64,000 nt of DNA from Pezicula radicicola (Eukaryota; Ascomycota; Leotiomycetes; Helotiales; Dermateaceae). The stretch covers positions 361,801 to 425,800 of the forward strand of contig PDUO01000044.1 of the NCBI GenBank assembly GCA_003008705.1. Reading direction: 5' to 3'. Each line of letters opens with the position of its first letter. Position 1 is the stretch's first letter. Below, in pieces: positions 54,533 to 64,000 of this stretch. Made by a program: the position numbers and the translations under genes. Under the pieces are notes generated by a model that was not told the DNA's origin, searched no databases, and saw only the letters and a program-made list of their open reading frames with translations.

Positions 54533-54614
54533 GACCGCTGGCGCAACGGTAGCGCGTTGGATTCCAGTTAAATGGAACAACCCAAAGGTTATCTGTTCAA
54601 ATCAGGTGTGGTTC
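54533..54614 (+). tRNA. tRNA-Trp (CCA)-like gene or pseudogene with intron
   Basis: GACCGCTGGCGCAACGGTAG opens like a fungal tRNA-Trp: acceptor strand, D-arm and A box TGGCGCAACGG. The anticodon arm TTGGA-TTCCAG (anticodon CCA) is followed by an intron of about 13-14 nt, then CCAA pairing back and a normal T-arm ATCTG-TTCAAAT-CAG(GT) with a B box. The 3' acceptor strand GTGTGGTTC pairs with GACCGC only if one T is bulged. No clean 7-bp stem forms, so it may be a pseudogene. A second B-box-like GGTTCAAACC overlaps the 3' end, and T-rich runs follow at 54630 and 54666. Confidence 0.5.
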
Positions 54615-55384
54615 AAACCCCGCGAAATCTTTTTGCCCCCGATCGGGTCGACATTTCCTCGAGGAGTAAATTCTTTTTTTTCCCGCCTTCTATATTTTTT
54701 CGTCTCTTTTTTTTGTAAATTTTAGTTTACCGAAAAAATACATATTTAGTAGTTGTCGGTTTCTTAACTTAGCTTCGATAAAAAGGTTGTTGTTTAAGCT
54801 GCTGCTTTTACTTATATATGAATACACACCTTTAGATAAGAATTCGTAGCCTTACTGGCTTATTGACTATATTTACGTAAATTGTACAGATACGAATACA
54901 GAGAGGCCAAGTAGGTAGTTTGATTGTAGCTAATTAACTAGACTTTACGCGGTGGCTCGGACGTTATACATAGCTCTAGTAGCCTGTCGGCTCGTCCTTA
55001 CGGCTGCTTTTCGGTACAATAGCGCAAGGCAGGCACAATGGTCCCAAAAAAGGAGGCCTCTCTCCCTTGCCTACTAGTAGTGACGGGCAGTAACTGTTAG
55101 AAATTTATCGCCGATCACCTACCCTCGCAGGGTTACTGGTAATGACAAGGCTAGTAGGCGATAAAGTATATAGCAGCTTACTACTAAATGTATAGGCTCA
55201 GTTAGTCCTATCGCTTAATGGTCTTGTATCTACATGTTAGTCGGCCCAACCCGTAGGCCGGAACGATTGAAAGCCAATAGATAGACGCAGCGTAGTTGAG
55301 CATTTTCTTAAGAACAATCCTAGCTATATTGTTCTTTTTTTTTTTTTCAAATTTCAGGACTTCTTTCATTTCATAGCAATTACC
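54615..55384. other. Accessory DNA, possible LTR-like leader
   Basis: No gene is present. The stretch 55090-55340 begins TGTTAGAAATTTATCGCC and ends before a poly-T tract (55334-55346), directly upstream of the next open frame, as a 5' LTR or leader would. A matching 3' copy was not found in the window, so this remains a guess. Confidence 0.3.
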
Positions 55385-55816
55385 ATGCCTTCCCTCAGAT
55401 CTGGACGGGTCACGGCAACCCGAAGCGTCGACTTATCAGAAAACAGCAACCAAAATCTTCGAGAATCGAATAAGAGCGAGAGCGAGAGCGACAATTCACC
55501 AGAGCATACCATCGAATTATACACTAAGACCAATATGGCAGACACGCTCATAGTAGCGCCGGCAAACGCAGCAGATATACCCGATACAAGCAAAACATAC
55601 GACACGCTCGAAGCGGCGCTGGCAAACGCAGCAGATACCTCCAACCAGATTGATACACTAGCGGAGAGGAAGATTGCAGGAGAGCTTTTGCGTAGCATGC
55701 AAATCGATTTTGTAAAACATTCGGTCAAAAGGAAGCTGATGAAAATTAAAATCAATACAGTAAAGGAGAAAATAATACTCTTTGGTAAGGCCCCAACTCT
55801 CTGTATCGGTATCTAG
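55385..55816 (+). CDS. Hypothetical protein, possible retroelement gag remnant
   Basis: An open frame of 143 residues starts MPSLRSGRVTATRSVDLSEN, is acidic and serine-rich, then has two near-identical units (ADTLIVAPANAADIPDTSKT and LEAALANAADTSNQIDTL). It ends with a helical basic segment RSMQIDFVKHSVKRKLMKIK. A second open segment continues at 55800-56108 in another frame (EFCTDNPKGLEDINDVRKR). The start and setting in a repeat-rich, RIP-damaged region recall the gag part of fungal retrotransposons. No nucleocapsid zinc knuckle or polymerase motif is visible. It could equally be a decayed host gene. Confidence 0.35.
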   Translation: MPSLRSGRVTATRSVDLSENSNQNLRESNKSESESDNSPEHTIELYTKTNMADTLIVAPANAADIPDTSKTYDTLEAALANAADTSNQIDTLAERKIAGELLRSMQIDFVKHSVKRKLMKIKINTVKEKIILFGKAPTLCIGI

Positions 55817-57046
55817 CTCATGTCTAGATAACTCAACTATCGAGAACAACAATAATTATAACGACAATAATGGTAACGACGATTTCGATGATATATATTG
55901 TTGCTACAACCCTGAGGGATACCCAGTAAATACTTCTACAGTTATTCTCGACGACGCCGATTCCAAATTCGCGGAAGAAACAGTATTCTTGTTTTATAGA
56001 CTTAAGCAATGTATACGGCGGAACAAAGCTCAGAAGCGGTCTTTCTCGGAGTTTTGTACCGACAATCCTAAAGGCTTAGAGGATATTAATGATGTACGTA
56101 AGCGTTAGGTTCAGAGCCAGTATAGTTGGGTTGTATCGACGGAATTTAATATTTTAGAGATGTTTAGGGCTGTTGTAGAACACAAGTTGCTGTTAAACTA
56201 TGCTTATAGGCGTTTCAATCAGTCTGAAGCTTGAGTATCTTATTTAGCTGTCACTTTATCTCTGTACCTAGTAGGGTCTATCTCTTAAATTTAACACAGT
56301 TGCTAGGCTTAAAGCTCCTTTCCATCTTAGGTTGCCGTCTTAATTTTCGTGTGTTCACTAGCTCGCTTATTGTATATCCTTTAAGGCTACCTTCACCTAA
56401 GATTTTATAAGCGATAAGAGAGTACTTTTATAATTTTAGCTAATTAACTAGTTTATATAAATTAGCAGACTCGGAAACTCGTGATAGATAAATTAGAAGT
56501 AGCTAGACTACTAATAGAAGAAATTATATTATAAGAGAGTTAGGAGCGACGGCTTAAATGGAAGGGGTCGTACAACTAGATAATAAGAGCCTTAGCTAAT
56601 AGACTCGAGCTTTTTCAATTATTTAATTTAGCCCTAATCTAAGACATCTCTAATAGAAGGTATTTAGAGTTACACCGAATAAGGTCAATCTATTTATAAG
56701 TAGTGTTTAGGAAAAGTTGGTTATTAAGGAATAGAGAACGATGTCATCTATACATCTTTGTCGAGCTCCTTAAGCGAGAATACTACCTTAACCTCGTTCT
56801 AGTAATAATTGATAGGATGACAACATTCAAGCCGGAGCTAAGTTATATTTATCCTGCTTTAGAAATAAGTATACAGGTTCTCGGATATTTCACATTATTA
56901 GAAGCTATCCCGTATTATCTTTTATTATAAGAGGGGGATATCGGCTAGTCGAGAGTTTCTGTCCTTACATAGTTCTCCTTATACATACATATCTACAGTA
57001 TCTATTAAATAATTAGTCTACTAAGCTCGACTTGCCATATCGATTG
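55817..57046. other. Decayed, AT-rich repeat-like DNA
   Basis: Stop codons (TAG/TAA) are dense in all frames, mixed with protein-like stretches such as ELLKREYYLNLVLVIIDRMT (56770-56829). This pattern is expected of a transposon inactivated by C-to-T mutation. The element type cannot be named. Confidence 0.4.
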
Positions 57047-57190
57047 TTGGAAGGATGTGTAGGATGTATAGGGTGTATAGGGTGTTAAGGGTGTGTAGGG
57101 TGTGAAGGGTGTGAAAGGGTGTGAAAGGGTATAAAAGGGTGTGAAAGGTGGGAAGGGTGTGAAGGGTGTGAAGGGTGGGAAAGTGTATCG
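57047..57190. repeat. G-rich minisatellite, GGGTGTGAA-type units
   Basis: About 14 imperfect tandem units of 9-10 bp (GGATGTATA, GGGTGTATA, GGGTGTGAA, GGGTGTGAAA, GGTGGGAA) run from 57047 to 57190. The plus strand is strongly purine/G-rich and almost free of C. Confidence 0.9.
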
Positions 57191-57960
57191 CCGGTAGGAT
57201 GCCTACGGGCTGGTCTTGAGTGGTTTTCGTAGTTGAGTAGGACTAGTACGGTTAGTTAATCTTTAGTTTAGTAGCGCTTTTTATAAACTTTTTACGTTAA
57301 TTCCTACTCGAACATATCACCTATAAACTAATAGACATTAAAGTAAGGTTATAATGATATAATGTATAGTTCGGTGTATCCTATACAGTATATCGACTGT
57401 AAACCTAGATAAGTGAGAATACCTTAGAAAACAGCTAGATTCTTCTGAAATGTACAAGAACTATTGTAGTTACTCTTGCAATACCTCTAACATGGTTGAA
57501 TATAAAATGGCTTGTATATTACTAGCCCCTGTCGTTGATTTTATCCCTATTAGACTTCCCTGTAATAGTTTAGTAGTATTCGGAAGCTATTAAGGTGGGT
57601 ACACTTACGTACTTTTCTTCTTCTCCTCTACTCGCATAGACTTACATTTCTCCTAGATTACTGCCCACGCTAGTTCCTTGTTTACCTCTATAGCTTCTAC
57701 TATACTACTATTCTTAGTAGCTCGTAGACGTTGTATTAAGCGATTGAATATATCGGTTTTCTTATCTTCACTAACTTCGGACTATAGAGGGGCTAGACTA
57801 CCGATAATATCTTTTACTACCCTCTTTGCTGTTCTCTTCTCTTAAGGACTTAAGGTAGTCGATGGTATCGGGAAGTAGGCTTACGTGGGTGTTTAGAAAG
57901 GCACTTAAGTCACGGTAAGTATAGTTGATAAGTAGAAGAGGAATTCATTTTATATTTATA
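57191..57960. other. AT-rich accessory DNA
   Basis: No intact gene. The minus strand at about 57780-57610 shows an interrupted coding-like stretch (FNRLIQRLRATKNSSIVEA) with an in-frame TAG, again suggesting mutation decay of an element. Confidence 0.35.
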
Positions 57961-59515
57961 ATACATCGACGTATATAAAGGATTATTACAACCACTTAGG
58001 CCGAAACTCTTCCAACCTCTGCAAAGCCTTTTCTACTAGTAAAATCAGATATACTCCCTAAAAAAAAATAGGCTATAGTACCCTAAAAATACAGGCTGTT
58101 GTACCCTGAAAACAGAGGTAGTGCCCTGAAAATACAAGCTGGACTAACTATACTCTTACGAACCTGCGGACAAAAGTCCGTGTTTTACAGGGCATCTACC
58201 CCACTAAAAACACCACCAAAATGCCTACTACTCCACCACCTCTAGCCCTCGAACCAGGCTATAAAATCGAGACAAAACACAAGGAGGCTATACGCCAATT
58301 GTATGGCTTTGCAAAGATCCCAATTCTAGCTCTAATAGAGCGTTATAACCTTGGCTATTCAACGATTAATAAGATCTTGAATTACAACGCGCCTAAGCGA
58401 GCCCGACCTACCTGTATAGGACGACCTAGATTATTAAATAATTAATAAGTTAATTAAATTATCGAATATTGTACTTCTGGATGGGAGACTCGAATCCTTG
58501 ATTATATACGTCTTCATACTGTATTATTATTAGATTATAGTATAAAAACCCTTGAACGGTGGCTTAAATAGAGTGGTTACTATTGATGTATCGTATACTA
58601 AATACCCTACCTTATACAAGCTTAAGTAATACAACGATTACTCTGGGTACTTACGTATATATTCTGGACAAAAGAGAAGGAGTAGAAGAAAGTTCTCTAG
58701 TTAGATAAAGTTATATTTTTAGTTAGTAGTCGAACAATAAAACAGAGGGTTATAAGGAATAAATTAGAGTGATTTTACAATAGCTATATACAATACTAAT
58801 TTTATTAAGGCTATACAACACCTGTAAATACTTAGGGAGCTATTAGATATAGCTATAAGAGCCTATTAGTGTTTATTAATAGATCTGGCAAGAAGGGAGT
58901 ATTTATATAAGTTGATTACGAGTCATAAGTACTATCACTATATATAGTCTCTATTATTAAAGACTTTGGAGTACTTATATATACCCTTAGGATGGAGCCT
59001 TTATTTATAGAGGATAGGAACTCTGTACATGGCTATAAGTCGAAAAACAACTGCTGTACCTTATTCTAATTAAACTATAGTATTATATTATTACCTTATC
59101 CTTCTATAAGCCTAGATATGAACCCTATAGAGAAGTATTGGCGTAAAATTAAGCAATTACTCTATAGGCGAAGAAGACAACCAACTACAGAAGAGGAAAT
59201 GAGGGTTGCTATAACAGAGGAATGGGATCGAATTCTATAGGAATGGATTAATAAGTTAATTAATATATAAGAGCATTAGGTTTATGTATTAGTAGAGCGT
59301 TCTGGCTAGTCTACTCCTAATTAAAAAGAGAGTATTGTATTTTGGTAGTGTTTTTAGTAGGGTAGATGCCCTGTAAAACACGGACTTTTGTCCGCAGGTT
59401 CGTTAGGGCAGTACTACTTACTACCCGAAAAGCGGTAAGAATAAAATACTATTTTTAGTACGGAGGTACAGGAAGAGTTTCGGCCTAAGTGGCTATAATA
59501 ATCCTCTATACACGT
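57961..59515. mobile_element. Outer inverted-repeat element enclosing a Tc1/mariner copy
   Basis: Left 57973-58013 (ATATAAAGGATTATTACAAC...) and right 59472-59511 are inverted copies with a few transitions, sharing CACTTAGGCCGAAACTCTTC. Between the left arm and the inner element lie three or four imperfect repeats of TACCCTGAAAATACAGGCT (58060-58140). If the 1,246-bp inner element is removed, a non-coding element of roughly 310 bp remains, so this looks like a MITE-like unit carrying a nested insertion. The ends are approximate. Confidence 0.55.
58158..59403 (+). mobile_element. Tc1/mariner-superfamily DNA transposon, RIP-inactivated
   Basis: Terminal inverted repeats of about 63 bp (58158-58220 and 59340-59403) start ACGAACCTGCGGACAAAAGT and differ by only a few C/T changes. 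Inside, one frame from ATG 58221 to about 59321 (about 367 codons) encodes a transposase. It has an N-terminal helix-turn-helix (KEAIRQLYGFAKIPILALIE...TINKIL), later EDRNSVHGYKS, and the Tc1 C-terminal signature MNPIEKYWRKIKQLLYRRR. The frame is never shifted but is broken by many TAA/TAG codons where Gln or Trp would be expected, the result of C-to-T (RIP-like) mutation. It is not functional. Confidence 0.85.
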
Positions 59516-60265
59516 GATATTTTATACTCAGTTTTAAGGCATTACATTAGGGTTACATTTCAAAATCTTAAAGCATCACTCTAGTAGCTTGACTTAGACG
59601 TTTTCTAAGTATGACACTTCTTCCTACCTTGTGAAGACCTTTCCTTAAAGTCCTTTGCACTGTCCTTAGACAGCCCACACTTACAGTCAACCCTATAGCC
59701 GTCTCTTCATTCCACTACAATCTAAAGCTGTCGCTGTAGTCAACCACTGCATATCTAGTATACATTTGATTTCTCCTTAAGTCTAGCAAGGATACCGAAA
59801 GTGAGAATGCGAATAGCCCGCAGACCGTGCCCATTGCCCACCTATCCACTAGATGGCATATTCTAATGCCTTGTTATAATCCTAGCCTAAGTAGTCTCCT
59901 TCGCTAAAGGTAAATGCTCACTAAGTAGTCGAGGAAGTTATAGCTTGTATTCTCTGTGAATGTTATAAACATCTATAGGTAGAGCGGCGGATGCTTATAC
60001 TCAAGGATTATTCACTCAGCTATCATTGATTTTCTGACTTCAAGGGCTGCAACGTACAACCTACAAAGAAAGCGTTAACATTATAGTAACGAAGCAAGGT
60101 ACGCGCTGGCCATTAAAAACTCATTAGATCAAGAGACACGTACCTGCAAGTATGCGCTGCCCATCGCTGCATCATTCCTCCCTCTGAGACGCCCAGATCT
60201 GACTCCTCAATTTCCTTGAGTTCGTATTTCCACGTTGGGACTCCTCCCCTTCTTTCCTCTGCGTT
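59516..60265. other. Intergenic region downstream of the HET gene
   Basis: 750 bp without a supported gene. Coding-like character is absent, and stop codons are dense up to the end of the HET-domain gene. Confidence 0.45.
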
Positions 60266-62478
60266 TCAGAAAACGTAGAAGGTTTCACGTTCCGTCCAAC
60301 TTCTATCTTCTATACAAGAGTGCATTACACTTCTTAAGGACTTGCCACTCATCTCGATCCATCCACAGCGAATGAGTTGCTTGCAAGAGAAGTTAGGAAT
60401 AGTTCGGAAAGGCCCAACTATCCCTCTCAGCAAAATACCGTGTATTTTCGAACATTTGTTGTCATCAAAGTAAAGTAATGGCCAAAAGTAATATTCCAAC
60501 CCCCACTGCTCCGATATATACCTCTCTTCAATGCAGTCATATCTCAATTCTACGGAATCTACCACCCTACCCAAACCCTTGAAGCCGACAAGAGGAGCAT
60601 CACTTGAGGAATTAGCGAGATACGTTTGCACAAGCATTCCTGTGACTAGGATAGCACAGCCATCCCTAGTTGCTGACTGTCCGAATTCGTCTTGGCTGTG
60701 GATGGTAAGAAACTCTGCTTGCGCAAGATGTCGTGGTCGTCTCTTCGGGTCACGAGTGATGACATAATTGTAACTCCACGAGTCTCTCCTTATATCTTTT
60801 AAGAAGGCCACGAACGTAAAATCAACTGGAGCTTCAATTGAAGCCCAAGACCACGTGGGAATGGCAACATTAATTTGGCGCCTGTGACAGTTGATATCTA
60901 TAGATTTCCAGTTTAGCTGCTCGATCAAGTACTGCGACCAGAGACCTGAATGATATTGTACTAGAGTAGAATTGTTGAAGCATTCGCTCATGGCATTCTT
61001 TAGTCCTCCAATGGCTATAAATCTGTCGTCTTCTTTTGTAAGTTTTCTGGATGAGTATTTTCGGACCAGATCGAGCCATGTATTTATAGCATTGAGGCAA
61101 GTCGCCTCGGTTGATCCCTGTACTGCGGATACAATGAGGGACTGGAGGCCAAAGAGCCTTTCATTGTGGGCCAATTTATGTTGAACTTGATCGTGAAGGT
61201 CAAAACCGTACTGTATGCCTTCGGGGTATGTCTCTGAGAAACGGGATTCAGAGCAACGCCAATGTAACTGTGTCGATGTACAATGAAGGGTTGCAGGCGC
61301 AAGCTCCCATTCTTGTTGCACCCAGCCACGGGTTGATAAGATGGATGAGGCGATATCGACCGGCAATGACGTGGCATCATGCAACTCAATGAAAGTTGTT
61401 TGTTCAGGATTCCGTCCGTGGTGTGGAAGTACTGGCACGAGACCAGGAAGGACTGGTGACTGAATACATCCATATTGGGAATTTTCAGAGCTGGTGGCAG
61501 AGATGTTGAATAGCGCTCCAGCATATATTCCAGCCATACGTCGGGATTCACACTTCCAGTCTTCCTCTGAGTCTTGGAAAATGCAGAGTGAGTCGATCCA
61601 GAGATACTTCACTCCGACCTTTATTGCAATATCAATTGCATCGCGAAATGTCCCTGGTAAAGTACATTGTGCAACACCTGATTTGAGATTTTCGAAGGAA
61701 GCTATGGTGAGCTTTGGTGGTTCTGGCTGACCCCATCGATGACTTAAAGTAACGTAGGGCGTATTGAAGGCCGACTGGTCGACAACTTCAAGTCTCACTG
61801 CCCCGTCTGCGTCATTGTCGACATTCAACAGCCTCGTAGGCTTTTCTCTTGCAACTTGTCGATATATCTTGCATATTTTATGACTACTTTGGCACACGGA
61901 TAACCATTGGCACATTTGACCGAATCTCTCGGCCCGGAGTCCGCTATTTTGTTCTGATCCTGGTATTTCCGATCGAAATTTCGGACTGACATCAACTACA
62001 ACACGATTTTTTTCAGCATTGTACCTCTTAACTTGGTATTTTATTGTGATAACCTACCTATCTTTGCAAAGACTCTGAAATAGGCTTTTTCGACCGTGTT
62101 GTTCCTCTTGGAAAAGAAGTTGAGCCGCCCGAGCCTGATGACACCATCGGATCCGGGAAACCACTCTGAACTGATATTGATACCCAACATCGCCTGGTCG
62201 TGACCCAGTGTTTCTACATATTTTTCAAGACCGTAGGCATAAAGACACTCCAGCATATTAACGCATATGAGGCAACCTTTATCCAATGCGGAAATGAAGC
62301 TTTCGTCGGATCGATGATAGTTTCTGCTTTCATTTCGGAGTAGTTTTTTGCATGTGGAGCAAAGCCTTCTAGTTGAGTCCCATCTAGATCCTGCAAACGG
62401 CAACTCTACTGGCCTGATCGGCCAGTTGACTGCATTTGCGTCGACAGAACAACTCGATCTGGACCGAGGGTGCGCCAT
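60266..62478 (-). CDS. HET-domain (heterokaryon incompatibility) protein
   Basis: Two exons (62478-62058, 61995-60266) join to 717 codons (716 residues); the intron is 62 nt and restores ...VFAKI-VDVSPKFRSEIPG. The N-terminal region has a Cys-pair motif LCSTCKKLLRNES. The HET domain is complete: YVTLSHRWGQ, then FRDAIDIAIKVGVKYLWIDS-LCIFQDSEEDW, MAGIYAGALFNISATSS, and STRGWVQQEWELAPATLHCT with LHWRCSE. The C-terminal third is a variable region. HET proteins trigger cell death on fusion of unlike fungal individuals; most paralogues are untested. The usual RGWVLQER motif reads RGWVQQEW here, so an invariant arginine is changed. The frame is otherwise intact although it lies beside RIP-damaged DNA. 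Confidence 0.9.
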
Positions 62479-63180
62479 CTCTTTATGATGTTTGCCTGTC
62501 GTGGGATATCAAGCCTGTTGACGCAGAAAATAGCTAAGCTAGCGCTTGCATGGCCTTTGAATTTCAAAGTGCCTTGCTGGGAACACATGGCCTCCTGTGT
62601 TGCAGCGATGACAGAGATGGGAATAGGAACGATGAGTGGCAGCTCAGTGCAGAGCGAAGGCAGGCATGTGGCTGGTCATGGAAATTTCTAGAAGAACGCT
62701 CACTTATATGAACTGGGTACCGGTATAATATACAAACAAATACGACTAGCGTGACCATTAATACGATATTATATAAGCGTAATAAATTCGCTTAGCTTTA
62801 TGTACCACCCTCTTTTGTCCGGATAAACTCGGAATGTAGGTTTCTTTGTGCTCTATGTCTTTAAAGCTTGGAGCTATATTCTTTGTTAATAGAAGCTTCG
62901 TGCTTTTGGCCTGAAATTCGAAGAAAGGTCGATACTCGTGATAGAGCAGGGGGGAACATCCAAAAAGACTTTCCGATACCGTCGACGGGACGATCGATAA
63001 CATAACTACAACTGTGGTCTTTTCTCACTGCATACTGAATCCTTATTCGGGAGTAGCTATAGATTACGACTTATGAATTTTTTTTCTGGAGACATCGATA
63101 TGTGTACAGAGTTTGAGATGTTTAAAGTCAAAGTACTTATCATTTTTCTCAGCACGGTGGGTTTCTCGCTACGTAGGGAC
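62479..63180. other. Upstream region of the HET gene
   Basis: No supported gene. The open stretch at 63003-62758 (minus) has no family signal. It becomes AT-rich towards the right. Confidence 0.4.
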
Positions 63181-64000
63181 GGACATTATAAATTAATAAG
63201 AAACACTAATTTAAATTCTAGTAGAGACTTAGGAGAACTTAGTCCCCTCTAACTTTATTAGATATAGATAAGTATAATACTAGAATACTTTTAAAATAGT
63301 TATTTATTCTATCCCTTTATATATTAAGTATTTTATAAAAAAATCTCTAAATAGATAATATAAATAATAATATTATTATTCTCTTTTAATCTTTACTTCT
63401 AGATTTATTAAACTACTCTAACTATAACTTATCTTCTATAATAAATCTAATTTAAACTTTATTTAAAATTTAAATATATTTTTCTAAAAGAAAAAAGAAT
63501 AAATATAATATAATAATATTTTTTAACTTATAAGTTTATATAAATATACTCTTTTATTCTTATAAAATTATTAGTTATTAGATTTTCTTAGTTTTAAAAC
63601 TTTATATATTAAAGAATAAATATTTTAACTTTTATCTATTAATTATTATTAAATAAGTAAGTTATATTATAAATATTATAATTATTTTATTTAAAAGAAT
63701 AAATAATATATAACTTATTATTACTCTTTAATAATATCTTTTATACTTTTTATAATTATATTAAAGAAACTACTCTAGTACTTAAATTAGTCTTATATAG
63801 TATAATAATTATCTAAATAGTTTTAATTCTACTCTTTAAATCTTATACTTAATTTCTATTATTATTACTACTATAAGAGGGTAAATCTCTAAACTATATA
63901 TATAGAAATATAGAATATAAAGTAAAGACTATAATATAAGATAATAAATAAATATAGAATATAATTATATAATATAATTAAAATTATTAATATTATTAAA
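63181..64000. other. Extremely AT-rich block
   Basis: From about 63185 the sequence switches abruptly to almost only A and T, with G and C mostly limited to CT/AG contexts. No reading frame of note exists. This is the look of an AT-rich isochore produced by RIP on repeats, and it continues past the window edge. Confidence 0.8.

Noticed and set aside
57047..57190. Telomere repeat array
   Set aside because: Units are 9-10 bp GGGTGTGAA variants, not TTAGGG, and the array is internal.
58060..58140. CRISPR-like array (TACCCTGAAAATACAGGCT units)
   Set aside because: Eukaryotic DNA, only three or four degenerate units without unique spacers; part of a transposon flank.
62758..63003. Gene upstream of the HET gene
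   Set aside because: 81 codons with no family signal in an AT-rich transition zone.

Overview
The window is nuclear DNA of a filamentous ascomycete (Pezizomycotina). The evidence is short GT-AG introns of about 45-60 nt, a set of fungal housekeeping genes, fungus-specific families (HET, 2EXR, Zn2Cys6, a giant DUF3638 protein), and transposon remnants damaged by C-to-T change in the style of RIP (repeat-induced point mutation). A leotiomycete fits the look of the proteins best, but that is inference.

Layout. Positions 1-33.5 kb are gene-dense core: nudC, TFIIH subunit tfb3, an AP180-type clathrin adaptor, mitochondrial aspartyl-tRNA synthetase, mitochondrial EF-G, DNA polymerase kappa, an RPEL-repeat protein, Nbs1, a cytochrome b5-like protein, a large coiled-coil protein of unknown function, the ribosome-assembly GTPase Nog2, and a mitoribosomal protein. 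Several pairs are divergent with short shared promoters (nudC/tfb3, mef1/polK, nog2/pet123). A few small or doubtful genes lie between them: a broken FMN-reductase-like gene, a 2EXR gene and a 73-residue secreted protein. Positions 35-47 kb hold one giant gene of at least 15 exons encoding a DUF6606/DUF3638/DUF3645 protein of more than 3,100 residues. Its core reads like a SecA/SF2-type ATPase. Positions 47.8-54.3 kb hold a divergent aminotransferase/amino-acid permease pair, then a Zn2Cys6 regulator interrupted by a TGA codon. From 54.5 kb on the DNA is accessory: a tRNA-Trp-like sequence, a possible retroelement remnant, a minisatellite, a decayed Tc1/mariner element nested in another inverted repeat, a HET-domain gene, and an extremely AT-rich block at 63.2-64 kb.

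Most interesting signals. (1) The 340-nt intron of nog2 holds strong hairpins with H- and ACA-like boxes; in budding yeast the NOG2 intron hosts the H/ACA snoRNA snR191, so this is probably a fungal counterpart. (2) A dispersed short inverted-repeat family with termini CTGTGCCGAC sits inside three long introns (257-326 nt) of the same giant gene and in flanking intergenic DNA. Introns in the giant gene and in the unrelated permease also share their 3' halves, which suggests introner-like intron propagation. (3) The giant protein carries a coherent set of SF2/SecA-like ATPase motifs spread over several exons.

Most genes were modelled by hand from splice signals, reading-frame continuity and family resemblance. 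Exon sums are multiples of three wherever a full model is given.
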